22,487 nt of DNA, taken from contig JALLBK010000786.1 in the NCBI GenBank assembly GCA_036940085.1, forward strand, positions 1 to 22,487, read 5' to 3'. How positions within the stretch are numbered: position 1 is the first letter of the stretch; each line of letters opens with the position of its first letter. The position numbers were made by a program, and so were the translations under genes. The notes beneath the pieces were generated by a model. The model was not told the origin of the DNA. It made no database searches and worked only from the letters and a program-made list of their open reading frames with translations. Positions 1 through 9,894 of this stretch are shown here, piece by piece. Source of the stretch: Discostella pseudostelligera (Eukaryota > Bacillariophyta > Thalassiosirophyceae > Thalassiosirales > Thalassiosiraceae).

Positions 1-73
1 CTCGGTAGCTGCAGGATTAGCCTAGTAGTAGCCGATACGATAGCATAATCGATGGGAGCGAGGTCGCAGGGCA

Positions 74-113
74 CGCCTGTCCATCACCCCAAAAGGCCCG
101 CCTGTCCATCACC
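74..113 (+). repeat. 15-bp direct repeat
   Basis: CGCCTGTCCATCACC occurs at 74-88 and again at 99-113, a 25-bp period. It lies just upstream of the first recognisable propeller blade of the remnant. It looks like a second small local duplication in the same damaged gene end. Confidence 0.75.
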
Positions 114-539
114 ACAACGTTGCTCTCTCTGCCGATGGCAAAATTCTCGCCATCGGGCCTACTTATGACGAGGCGGTTTCTCCGGATTATGTTAAAGTTT
201 ATCACTGGAAACAAATGGGTAACTGCATGAAAGCTACAGCGGACAAGGTTTATTTCGGGTACAGTATCTCTCTCTCTGAAGATGGCAAGACTGTAGCTAA
301 TGGTGATTGGTGATTATTATACAAATGAGAATGGTGCAGATGGGGGGAGTGTAAGTGTTTATCAATTTGATGACTTTAGCTCGATCTGGATGGAGCATGG
401 CAAAATAAATGGAGCAGATACTGTCGATCAGTTCGGAGATGTCGTTTCCCTCTCTGCTGATGGAAAAATGGTCGCCATTGGCTCTCCTAATAGTGCTGAC
501 GGTCGCGGTAATGTGAGGGTATTCAAGGTCGATGATTGA
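107..539 (+). pseudogene. 3' remnant of a repeat beta-propeller (FG-GAP/kelch-like) gene, frameshifted
   Basis: Two consecutive open segments in different frames carry the same repeat signature. The first (107-313) contains VALSADGKILAIG and ISLSEDGKTVANG. The second (from about 300 to the TGA at 537-539) contains VSLSADGKMVAIGSP and ends GNVRVFKVDD. The 'LS-DGK-VAIG ... VRVY/F' pattern is the blade motif of a large family of secreted or cell-surface propeller-like proteins in diatoms; that family link is from general knowledge. The two frames are separated by a tandem copy of GGTGATT at 302-315; taking one copy as extra lets the blade pattern run on, so a 7-bp duplication explains the break. 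The 5' side is also missing: stops at 23-31 and 41 close the frame, and no start codon or signal peptide is seen. Ligand and role are unknown. A sequencing error is possible but would have to be exactly a 7-bp repeat. Confidence 0.7.
302..315 (+). repeat. 7-bp tandem duplication causing a frameshift
   Basis: GGTGATT is present twice back to back (302-308 and 309-315). Seven is not a multiple of three, and the propeller reading frame changes exactly here. Confidence 0.8.
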
Positions 540-745
540 GTCCTTCTCGTTGTTTGTATTGATAGTTTCCTTGCTTCTTTTTACAACAGTTGACAAGAGA
601 GTAATTATTCGCTCTAGATTACATCTTTCTACAGCCTTGCACTGCTTCGTTCATAGTACTATCTAATCTCATAAGTCAGTGAGATCCTTCTCACGTTCTC
701 CTTTTCCTCAGAGTAACAGGTTGAGCCCAAACGATAAAAAGTGTG

Positions 746-2859
746 CTAGTGTAACGAGAGCCTCCGATGTTGAAATATTGTTGACCCTCTTCTTCGACTA
801 CTGATCGTCTTCCTCTTCGACAGGGCCGACGCAATCTTCGAATAGTTAATGTCTGATCGATGGAGGGGTTTTAGTATTGACTCGCCACCCTCATCACCGC
901 TTTCATCGCTCGAGCAATCAAGCAACTGTGGAGGATTCACCGATATCGGCCCTGCTCCTCCTTGGTCTCGATTACCAACAGTGTCGCTTTCGAGACTTTT
1001 GCTCTGCGAAACGCCAGTCATTCGTTGGTATTTTGATAGAATCTCCGACGCTTTCTCTTCAATGACCCCAAGGTAATGCAAGATATTATCAGTCGTTATT
1101 GTTGACCCACCCTCATCGTCATCAAACTTGAAATCCAGCCGTGCTAGGAGCAGCTGGCAAAGCATATTTGTAATCGGTGTGTGTTGTTTGAGCGGGAAAA
1201 AGTGGAAGAACTAGGTAGAAATTGGAAGATACCGCATGCTGCATCTCACCTTTATCTCTTCCATAATATCTTCCAATAGCTTTTGATAGATGTTGCATTT
1301 CGATTCATACTCTGCTGTTTGTTCTTCGATAGACTTCACCTCATTTTCCAACTTCGCCAATTCTTCCATACGGTCATCTCTGGCATTTGCGTCCTCCTTG
1401 TAAAGCATTTCCTCTTCCCGCAGAGCCTGTATTGCTTCCTCCAGCCTCTCAATCTCTGCAGCTTGTTCATTCGAGTATCTGAACAGTGAAAAGTTGTGCT
1501 CTTCGTTTTCAATAAATACTTTCACTAACTCATCGACATCCGATATTCCTGTTGCCACGGATATTTCACGAAAAGCGTCCTCATATGTTTGTAACTTCTC
1601 TCGGCGCTGCTGGGCATACTCCTCCTCGGCGCGAGCAATCTCGCTAGCTCTCGCCGCCACCCGACGCTGCGCAGCCCTCTTCTCCTCTTCTTTTGGATCT
1701 ATCACCAAAGCAGTCTGACCACGCTTGGTTGAATTTAGCAGCTGACCATTCACTGCCTCGAGTTCTTCATTCAGGTCGGCGACTTGCTGCTGGTATGAAT
1801 CCTCTTCCTTGCGATTGAGGCGTTCAATGGCTGCGATTTCGAGTAGCGCCCTATCCCGCTGTTCATAAGCTTGGTTGGATTGCTCAATGATAAGGGCCAT
1901 TTGTTTCTTCTTCTCTGCCAGGTCCTACCCACACATTCATGAAAGAAAGAAACAAGGTTTAGATGCCAACAACCTAACGTGAAAGTGCATCAGATCAAGC
2001 GCAGGTACACAACATACCTTCTCAACCTTCTTATGAACCTTTTCGAACGTCACCCTCTCCGCTCTCAGCCCATCGATTTCCTCTCGCAGTAACTTGTTCC
2101 TCGAGACGCATTTGTTGAATTTAACTAGCGCCTGATCCAGCTTTCCCTCGAGTAATTGCACCTTCTTCTCGACCTGTCGCTGATTGTCCGCCGTGGCATT
2201 CACCCCACCCATCTCTCGTCGACGCTTCCATATCTCTTCGCGTAAATTCGTTATTTCCTTCTCCATCAGTGCGGCCTTGGTTTTCTCCTCCTCGATGGCA
2301 GATGTGTACTTCTCGAGCTCTTGATAGAGTCGATCGAGTTGAGATTGCTCATACGAGTTGATTGGGCGTGTCATGTGACGAGTTTGCAACCGAGCAACAT
2401 CGGCCTTGAGAGTTTCATTCTCGGCACGCAATTTCTCGAGTGTCGCCAATTGTCTCCGCAGGACCTGTCATCGTTGTTTGTTGTGAAATGCAGTAAGTTT
2501 AACACCAAGAGAGGAAGATCGATGAAAGGAGGGACATAAGAACTGATGCTGATGATAAATGATCTATTCAAAGACGAGGCAGTCTCTCTCAGCACGTGAT
2601 TTATGAATCTGTGCCTGCACCCCCTTTTATGATTTGGGAAACTTACCCGATCACTCTCATGTGCAAACGCATTCCGATTCGCCTGCATGTTACGATATTC
2701 CTTCCGCAATGTATCAAGATCATCCTCATTCTCATTATTAACAACGACGTTGATGACATCCTTCCGCCCAGTAGTATTTCTGCTGACATTGGTGTTGGAA
2801 GCAATTCCGCCATTATTTCCTCCACGACTCTCCTCGGCTGTAGATGAAAGGTTGTTCAT
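746..2859 (-). CDS. ODAD1: Outer dynein arm docking complex subunit (ODAD1/CCDC114/ODA1 family)
   Basis: Predicted coiled-coil protein that anchors outer dynein arms to axonemal doublet microtubules. Proposed exons: 2859-2647, 2464-2018, 1924-1250, 1153-746. All introns are phase 0 with donors GTAAGT, GTATGT and GTGAGA, giving about 580 residues. Family landmarks appear in order. DTLRKEYRNMQANRNAF is at about 49-65. LDQALVKFN and RNKLLREEIDGLR lie near the end of exon 2. EKKKQMALIIEQSNQAYEQR starts exon 3. ATGISDVDELVKVFIENEEH is at about 344-363, followed by NFSLF. ILHYLGVIEEKASEIL lies in exon 4. Most of the protein is heptad-rich; the tail is Ser/Arg-rich. The length is close to algal and animal members. 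The last intron has a second in-frame acceptor at 1212-1211 that would add 19 residues (FFHFFPLKQHTPITNMLCQ). The 96-nt intron is preferred because other family members lack an insertion there. The start is the ATG before MNNLSSTAEE. Confidence 0.87.
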
Positions 2860-3097
2860 GGATTTCGATTATTGTCGAAGAGAAGGGTTGGAACTCTCTT
2901 TGACGATGTCAATTTCAATGTGAACACCCCTGGGTTTTGTTAGTGTGCGGTTTTCATCGGCTTGTTTCATTTTAAAATCGTTTGTTGTTCATCACTCATT
3001 CATTTCATTTCATTCTCATTCATTTCATTTGCCAGCCTGAGCAAGAGGACGAGTTGAATGATGAAACGACACGATCCCCTCCCTTGAGCATTTTAGT
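2860..3097. other. Short intergenic gap with a CATT-rich tract
   Basis: This gap lies between two minus-strand genes. About 2993-3032 is a degenerate CATT/CATTT tandem (cattcatttcatttcattc and similar). It is the presumed 5' region of the docking-complex gene. No ORF or RNA gene is supported. Confidence 0.5.
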
Positions 3098-3647
3098 CTA
3101 AGAATCAAACATCCATGCATCCTTGGCAATATCATCCTTGAGCATACGCAATCGATTCAGCTTGGACTGTAACAATTCCTTTTTATTTGCATCGGTGCAT
3201 ACCTTGTGATTGCGCTCATCGGCTAGTTGTGAGAAACGAATTTCTAGAAAGCCAAGAGAGGTAGGAAGGATGTGTAGGTAGTAATTACATGCCATGTGGA
3301 GAGTTTTGGGACGGGGGTACAAAAATAAAAAAGATAATGAGAAATGAATTGATGACAATAGTATCAATACAAGTGAACATAATATTTGAAACTTAACCGC
3401 CCTCATCTTCTTCTTCCTCTTCTTCGTCCACTTCATTGCCCTCCGTGTCATTGCCAGCATTGATGGCCGCTGCTGCTGCTGCTGCAGCCGCAGATTGTGC
3501 AGAGGTACGGGTACGATCTGCTACAGTAGCAGTAGCGGCTGCTCCTCCCTGCCCATGTCCATGGCGACTGTGATGATGATGATGAACATGGCCACTGCTT
3601 GAAGCACCGGCATAATAATCTCGCACTGGTGTTGTTGATGTTGTCAT
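3098..3647 (-). CDS. Small hypothetical protein with His/Ala/Glu runs and a charged helical C-terminus
   Basis: Two exons, 3647-3398 and 3243-3098, joined by a 154-nt intron with donor GTTAAG and acceptor TTTCTAG. The donor is unusual, but the join keeps the frame (G|AA). The result is 131 residues. The N-terminal half is low complexity: a His-rich patch (HVHHHHHSRHGHG) at about 20-32, an Ala run of nine and an acidic run (DEEEEEEDEG). The exon-2 part (IRFSQLADERNHK, then LLQSKLNRLRMLKDDIAKDA and a WMFDS end) looks like an ordered, conserved helical region. I do not recognise the family. The start is the ATG before MTTSTTPVRDYY. There is no signal peptide or membrane segment. It shares a 618-bp divergent upstream region with UTP7. 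Confidence 0.6.
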
Positions 3648-4265
3648 TGTGCACTATGAATGTCGGATGAGAGATAGGTGGATGATGAATAGAGAGAAGA
3701 TGTGTCGTCGTCAAGTTCTAGGGTATGGTGCGTCGGCGTCGGCGTCGGCCAGTGGTCATGGTCGATGGAAAATAAAGTTAAAGCGTCGCGACAAAAGGGA
3801 GTCTTCGTCTGCCTGCCGTCGAAATTGAGTCAAATCTCCACGTGCAGTCAGACAAAGTCTTTCGTCTGCCTGGCGCCGGATTCTTTTGCGTCTGTCCGGT
3901 GTCAAGACGTATCCATCCTTCCCGCCACAATCACCGTCACCCGCCACCACAGAAACAGAAATCATCTTCTCATTTCTCATGACCGATGGGGATGCCGACG
4001 GCGATCGGTGATGGTGAATCATAGTAGTGCCATCATAGTATCTAGATGGCATGGTTCCGCCGCCGCACCATAATATTACTCCTACAGCATAATACTACTC
4101 TACTGAACGGCCTAGAGCAGACCCAAGCCCAAGCTAGCGAATCATCACGAATAATAAGCACAACTAAAATCAGGCAATAGTCACTAAACTAACGTGTCGA
4201 AAGCGACCTCCTCAGCATCCGCCTCACAGCGAAACTCGAGGGAGAGGTCGTCTCATTCTCCTGCA
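3648..4265. promoter_or_regulatory. Divergent intergenic region between the small hypothetical gene and UTP7
   Basis: This 618-bp stretch lies between two outward-facing start codons, so it should hold both promoters and 5' UTRs. It contains a 12-bp direct repeat, TTCGTCTGCCTG, at 3804-3815 and 3861-3872. Small ORFs on both strands here (GTG-started 3702-4073 on plus, 3756-4052 on minus) have no recognisable domain and are not called. No clear TATA box was found. Confidence 0.5.
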
Positions 4266-6297
4266 ATGTCGTCGTCGTCGTCGTCGTCGCCATCATCGCA
4301 ACAACACCAACCTCCAATGAAGAAGAAACAGAAAAAGATGGCAACAGAATTCACACGTGGTAAATCCCACGCTGAGCTATTATCTCAACGATCTTCATTA
4401 CGTGATGAAATCCGTACCCTGCCCGCCCAAGAACGCTCGAACGTCTTGGCACATTTGTATGGCAGTGGTGCTAGTAAGGATTTATCCAAAGCTCGATTGG
4501 GCAATTTACGCCAATTCGATGTCAATGATCGCATAGGAAATGGAAGTGGTGGTGATGCACGTGTCAAGTCATCATTGCACAAACGACAATCCCGTCCCAA
4601 TTCAGCACTCCAACGTCAAATCCATCGTCGTGAAACCAAACGTCTGCAAAATGCCATATCCGCCGCAGATGTACAAGATATACTAGCACCGTCCACATCA
4701 GGCTATGTCGAAACTGAAAATGATATGGAGAAAACATTGCAATTATCACAAAATCAATTAAAGTATGATGGAACATCTCTATCGAGTAATGTTGCACACA
4801 ACATTTATCATTTGGACTTGAAAGATCATGGTCCCTACATGCTACGATTTGATCGTTCTGGACGACACGCCTTGTTGGCAGGACGGGGGAATAATGGTGG
4901 TGGACATTTGGCAATTGTCGATCAACATACTCTTGCATCGACGACCGAATTCTTCATTCAAGATATTGTGAGGGATGCATGTTTCTTACAGGATTCGAGT
5001 TTAATGGCAGTGAGTCAACGTCAGAATGTGTACATTTATGATGAGAATGGTGCCGAAGTTCATCGATTGGGAGGGCATAAATTGGTGACTGGTATGGAGT
5101 TTTTACCATATCATTGGTTGTTGGGTGAGTTGAGAGCCAAAGGATCAATTGCAGTAGTAGTGTCTTGCTGTTGATGTCGATGACCCTACTTTCACTTGAC
5201 ACTCATGCACTACTAACTCTGTTCACCGTCATGATGTAAATTCTCGTTTATATTATTCAAAAGCCACAATCGGTACCAACGGTGTGCTCCAATATCAAGA
5301 CACATCCACCGGTGAACTAGTCTCGCAACATCGAACGAAACTCGGTCCCTGCTGTGGCGGTGCCTTCCGTCAAAACCCCTTCAATTCCGTCATTCATGTC
5401 GGACATTCCAACGGTACCGTCACACTCTGGTCACCCTCGAGTAGTGAATACTTGGTAAAGATGTTATGTCACAAGGGTAGTCCAATCACAAGTTTGGCCA
5501 TGGATCGAAGTGGTCGGTACATGGCCACGGGCGGGTCCGATTCCAAGGTGAAAATCTTTGATCTGCGCATGTACAAGGAGATTCATACCTACACTACCTA
5601 TGGCGGTCCACCCACGGCATTGGATATTTCCCAAACGGGTGTGTTGGGTATTGGACATGGTTGTCACACTACATTTTGGAAGGCGGAAGCATTGTCAATG
5701 AAGGTGAAGGAACCGTATATGAAACATCAATTTTCGGGATATGGACCGATGGAATCACTTCGTTTTCGACCGTATGAGGATGCAGTGGGTATTGGTCATG
5801 CCGGCGGCGTTAGCTCGATAGTTATACCCGGAAGTGGAGAACCCAACCTTGATTCGATGGAGCACTTTACCAACCCCTATGCGGATAAGAAACAACGTCG
5901 TGAAGCGGAGGTACGATCCCTCCTTGAGAAATTAAGTCCTGATATGATATCACTCGATCCGGATGGAGTGGGTGGTGTTGAGGGGGGGAGTCTCATCCAG
6001 CGTGCACAACGATCGAGGGATGCAGCCGAGGATGCCGAGGCACGACGGGAGGCAGATCGAGAGAAGGCGGGAAGTGTTCGAGAGAAGAAGCGTATGCGTG
6101 GTCGTAGTAAGATTGCCAAGAAACTACGTCGCAAGCAGCAGAATGTTGTGGATGAGAATATGCTAAAGCTTCGTGAGTTGAGAGAGCGCGAGAAGGCGGA
6201 GAAGGAAGCGAGCCGAAAAAGTGGTGGAGGAGGCGGTGATAGTGGTGAAGGCGATGAAGAGGAGGTTGCTCCTGCTGCATTGAAACGATTTTTCTAA
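4266..6297 (+). CDS. UTP7: U3 snoRNP / SSU processome WD40 protein UTP7 (WDR46, BING4)
   Basis: Nucleolar scaffold for 18S rRNA maturation in the small-subunit processome. Exons 4266-5124 and 5264-6297 flank a 139-nt intron (donor GTGAGT, acceptor CAAAAG) and give about 630 residues. The phase-1 join restores WLL-A-TIGTNG, matching the conserved LLASIG segment. The N-terminus has a Ser run and a basic stretch (MKKKQKKM), then FTRGKSHAELLSQRSSLRDE. WD-type repeats run from about residue 190 to 440 (GPYMLRFDRSGRHALLAGRG; MATGGSDSKVKIFDLR). The diagnostic BING4 C-terminal domain is at about 446-518: VGIGHAGGVSSIVIPGSGEP, then EHFTNPYADKKQRREAEVR and LLEKLSPDMISLDP. A Lys/Arg-rich tail (about 530-615) suits nucleolar localisation. 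The frame is closed upstream by TAA at 4185, and 4266 is the first ATG. It converges with the eIF2B epsilon gene 87 bp downstream. Confidence 0.93.
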
Positions 6298-6384
6298 GTG
6301 AGAAAGACGATTGTTCTTGAGGTATGGCAAGAGATGGCACGGTAGTAGTGAACCATTCTTGATTCAAATCTAGTCTATTAACCG

Positions 6385-9300
6385 TTATTCGCTATCGGAA
6401 TCGTCGTCATCTTCACCGCTGCTCTCGTCCTCATCCAACCACTCCAAGAAGTCTTGAGTAGGCTTCTGCCAAAATAAAGATCCGAGTGGACTGTCCTTTC
6501 CCTCTCCCTTCCTCTCCGAAGCCCATGCAAAGATAGCCTCCTCGTTCACAATTTCCTGGTCATGCAAAGTTTGCAAGACAAAACGAAAGGCGGGCTCTTG
6601 CATTAGCGCAGACGCAGCCTTTCCTTCCACTGGACCTAACGCCATGGTCTCCAACGCGTAGATGATCGCCTTCTCCTCCTCCATACCCATGCATATCGAA
6701 TTAAAAAGTGCACCCCAGTAATCCAACATTTTCTTCAACGACCCAACGAGCTTGCCTGGAGTAGGAATACTATCTCCCGCCGACTCTTCGAATATTTTCT
6801 CCATTACTGCCATCATAGCCCCCGTGCAACAGTCCGCATACGTGGCATTTTGGCTGAATTTAAAGGAGTTCAATTCAATGCGCAGATTCTCCACAGGAGT
6901 CGACGTTTCATGCTCAAGGCAGATATCCCGAAGTTCTTTCACGACGTCCACGCCCTTCTGGCGGCCAGTGATTTGCATTCCATCGTCACCAAGATGAGAA
7001 TTGGAAACGGAAGAGCGCATGTTGGTAGCAGCAGCATCATCATTTGTCCACTCATCGTCCATGTACATCATGCTATCGTCCTCGTCGCTTTCCCTTTCAT
7101 CAAGGCTGAACCCATCATCCTCTTCTACCATCTGCAATTTCTTCCATTTTTGATAGACCAGTTTCATGTCATAGCCGATGCTCTGACTCTTCATTAACTC
7201 CATTGCCGCTTCTTCTTCGTCGTCATCTGAGTCATATTCATCCGATGGGGCGGGGACGTATACTCGACCAATTCCGTCCGTCCCCACAATTTCATGGTTG
7301 GTAGCGATATCCGTGGCTTTCTGAGAGGGCACTTCTTTTGACATGCTCACTTCATTACCATCATCGTCACCATCTTTATCGTCATCTTCAAGCCCATCAT
7401 CATCGTCCTCCGAATCCTCCTCGTTGCTAGAATCATCACTAAATCCACTGTAATCATCCTCATCTTCGTCATCAACTTCCGCGGCACAAGTAATCCTCGT
7501 AAACTCTCGTAGACGCACTCCCTCGCCTACAATACACCCTCTCCCAACAACACATCCCCGTTCAACGATGGCTCCCTTACGAATGATTGCCCCCTCGCAT
7601 ACAATAACTCCCTCGAGGACAGCTCCCTCCTCCACCCGGACATTACCCCACAAGTGACAATCTACAATAGAGCAACCATCCAACAATGTGCAATTGGGAC
7701 CAATCACCGAACGTTGCAACAGGCATCGTTCACTAATCGAATTATTCGGCCCGAGCAACAGAGGGCCTAAAAGTTGCGTTGATCGTCCCAGGTGGGATCG
7801 ATTGTGGTTCGACATCACTGGATCCATCCCAGACTCAGCACCAACCTTGTTTGTGGACATTACATCTCGGTAAATAAAATGTCGTTCACGAACATAACTT
7901 GCAGATTTGCGTTGAATAACTTGACTTCCACCACTACCAATATTCGAACAGTGATGATGATAATTGTCAGGAACCAGTGGATAACACCACCTCCGTAATA
8001 AATCCATTGATACTTGATGATATTGTCGCATATCCCCCATTGGACGTCCTGCATACTCTCCACTACTGGTATTAAGAATATGGGCATATATCCGTGCTGA
8101 CTGCAATCCCGATTCCTCCTCGGAGACACAATTGGCCACAAATTGTTCACGTAATTCACGATAATCGAATTCATCACTAAACCGTGCCAACACGTCGGGG
8201 GAGCAAATGTCAATACCCACATCGAGATAATTCCTCGATACAGTAATATTCGAAGAATTCTCATGAAAGAAAATGGATGGTAGAGCGGCGTTGGCATTCT
8301 GCGGATGGGAGTCCCAAAGGAGTATGCGATTGGAATGGGTGGTGTCCAAGGCTAGGAGGAGATCATCGGTGGAAGAACGTAGTGGTGGAAGAAAGTTGCC
8401 ACTGCTACCATGGTAGGTGTTCGTACCGCGTGGTGCTTGGTGATGGCCATCATTGTCATCTTTCTTCTCTTCGCCCTGATTCGCTTTACCATCCTCCTCA
8501 TTCTCTTCACCTTCGTTAACATCATCAACATCATCATCGTTGTTCAATCCCCATCCACCCACATCTTTCAACAACACTGTCATAATCGCAGCAGCATCCT
8601 TCTTCTTTCGTTGGGAATGGCATATCATCGCCTCGTGCAAATCGACATTCGTTACTACATCGCCTTGCATTAAGATGAAGGGATCGGATTTGATGACATT
8701 TCGTCGATCGAGTTCACGCAGGGCACTGCAAATTATTTGCAGAAGCGGAGAATGCATTGATGAGCAATATAATTCAAGAGTGACGAACAGAGATATAATC
8801 GAGCACCATCTAAAATCAAATGAGGAACTCACTCTCCCGCATTGGTACAATCCGTAATTCTCACAATACTAATCATCAATTTGGACGACCAAACAATCTT
8901 ATTGGCACCACTCCCACCACCCGCATCTGTATTGATGCTACTAGCAAAATTATTCGACTTCATCCCTCCACTCCCACCAGCTGCAGCATTCCCACTGCTA
9001 CCGCCACCACCCTCGGCATGGCAACGAATATATCGTTCCAATGCGTCAGCACCCAAAGCACATAGAATAAACAATTCCTCGACACCATTCCCCTGTAAGA
9101 AATCAATGGTATGATGCAATAATGGGACATTATTGATTGGACAGAGAATTAATGGTCGTGGATCCTGCACTCCAGTTGCTGCTGCTCCTGCGGTGGTGGT
9201 TCTCTTTTTACCAGCATCGTTGTTGTTACTAATGGTATTATTGAAGTTGTTGTTAACGGCATCCCCATCATACGGTTCGAGAGTAATGGGATAAAATGCA

Positions 9301-9455
9301 TTGGTGAAATTGTCTGCCAAGAGCACAGCCTGCAATCGTTGCTCGTGCTTGTTGTCGGAGGGATCGTTTGCTGCTGATGACGATGACGACGTGGGGTGGG
9401 TGCCTCCACCGTAGGGGGAGGAGGCGGAAGAGGTGGTGGCGGCGGACTTGCCCAT
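6385..9455 (-). CDS. EIF2B5: Translation initiation factor eIF2B, epsilon (catalytic) subunit
   Basis: Catalytic subunit of the GDP/GTP exchange factor for eIF2, cytosolic. Exons 9455-8833 and 8725-6385, with a 107-nt intron (GTGAGT / TTTGCAG); the join gives TNAG-D-ALRELDRRN. Length is about 987 residues. Domains: an N-terminal nucleotidyltransferase-like part (RLQAVLLADNFTNAFYPITL, PLILCPINNVPLLHHTIDFL, FILMQGDVVTNVDL), a left-handed beta-helix (SVIGPNCTLLDGCSIVDCHL and EGAIIRKGAIVERGCVVGRG), and a C-terminal W2/MIF4G-like domain (about the last 170 residues, with FWQKPTQDFLEWLDEDE) that binds eIF2. It is longer than usual family members because of Gly/Asn/Ser insertions in the first domain and a very acidic stretch after the beta-helix. 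The start chosen is ATG 9455 in a good ACCATGG context. The frame stays open to ATGs at 9554 and 9617, which would add up to 54 residues. Confidence 0.93.
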
Positions 9456-9894
9456 GGTTGATGTGGGCGTGTTGTTGTTGTGTGTAGTTGGCGGTGACGG
9501 TGAAGGGCAGCGGAGGACAGACTGAACACGTGGAGGAGAATTCAGTCTCACCATTTTGGCGGGAGAGGCGAGGGTGAAACGTCTGGCCAGCAGCTGCAGC
9601 AGCATGCTGCATGCCATGATGTTGCTGTGTGAAGAAGATCAGCATGAGGTCGATACCGATGTACCATACTCATCTTCTGGTTGGATCAATCATCTCCAGT
9701 CCAATATCTATTATGATCAGGGGCAAAATGGTACAAGCAAATTGTCTTATCAGTTATTATCCACAAGGAAGCACATCGCATCATCATCATTATTATTCAT
9801 TATCTGCACCCCATCATTCTCCACGATCTCTCCGACTGCCAGCTGATACCATACTCTTCTACTCTATAAGGCATAACATCCACATCCTCTCTCT
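9456..9894. other. Intergenic region / probable eIF2B epsilon 5' region
   Basis: This lies between the eIF2B epsilon start and the stop of the MYB gene, both on the minus strand. The part up to 9617 is still open in the eIF2B epsilon frame and could be coding if an upstream ATG is used. The remainder (9618-9894) shows no supported gene. Confidence 0.5.

Noticed and set aside
2371..2859. 162-residue unspliced reading of the first docking-gene exon
   Set aside because: After residue 71 it runs into the intron past a GTAAGT donor and loses coiled-coil character; the spliced form continues the family sequence.
3702..4073. 123-codon plus-strand ORF and 98-codon minus-strand ORF in the divergent region
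   Set aside because: The plus ORF starts at GTG, neither has a recognisable domain, and both sit where two promoters are expected.
8352..8537. Met/Arg/Lys-rich minus-strand ORF
   Set aside because: It is an out-of-frame reading of the acidic Asp/Glu/Asn codons of eIF2B epsilon exon 2.
8726..8850. N-terminal MYQCGRVSSSFDF segment on the long eIF2B epsilon ORF
   Set aside because: It lies in the intron; splicing 8833 to 8725 gives the conserved DALRELDRRN continuation.
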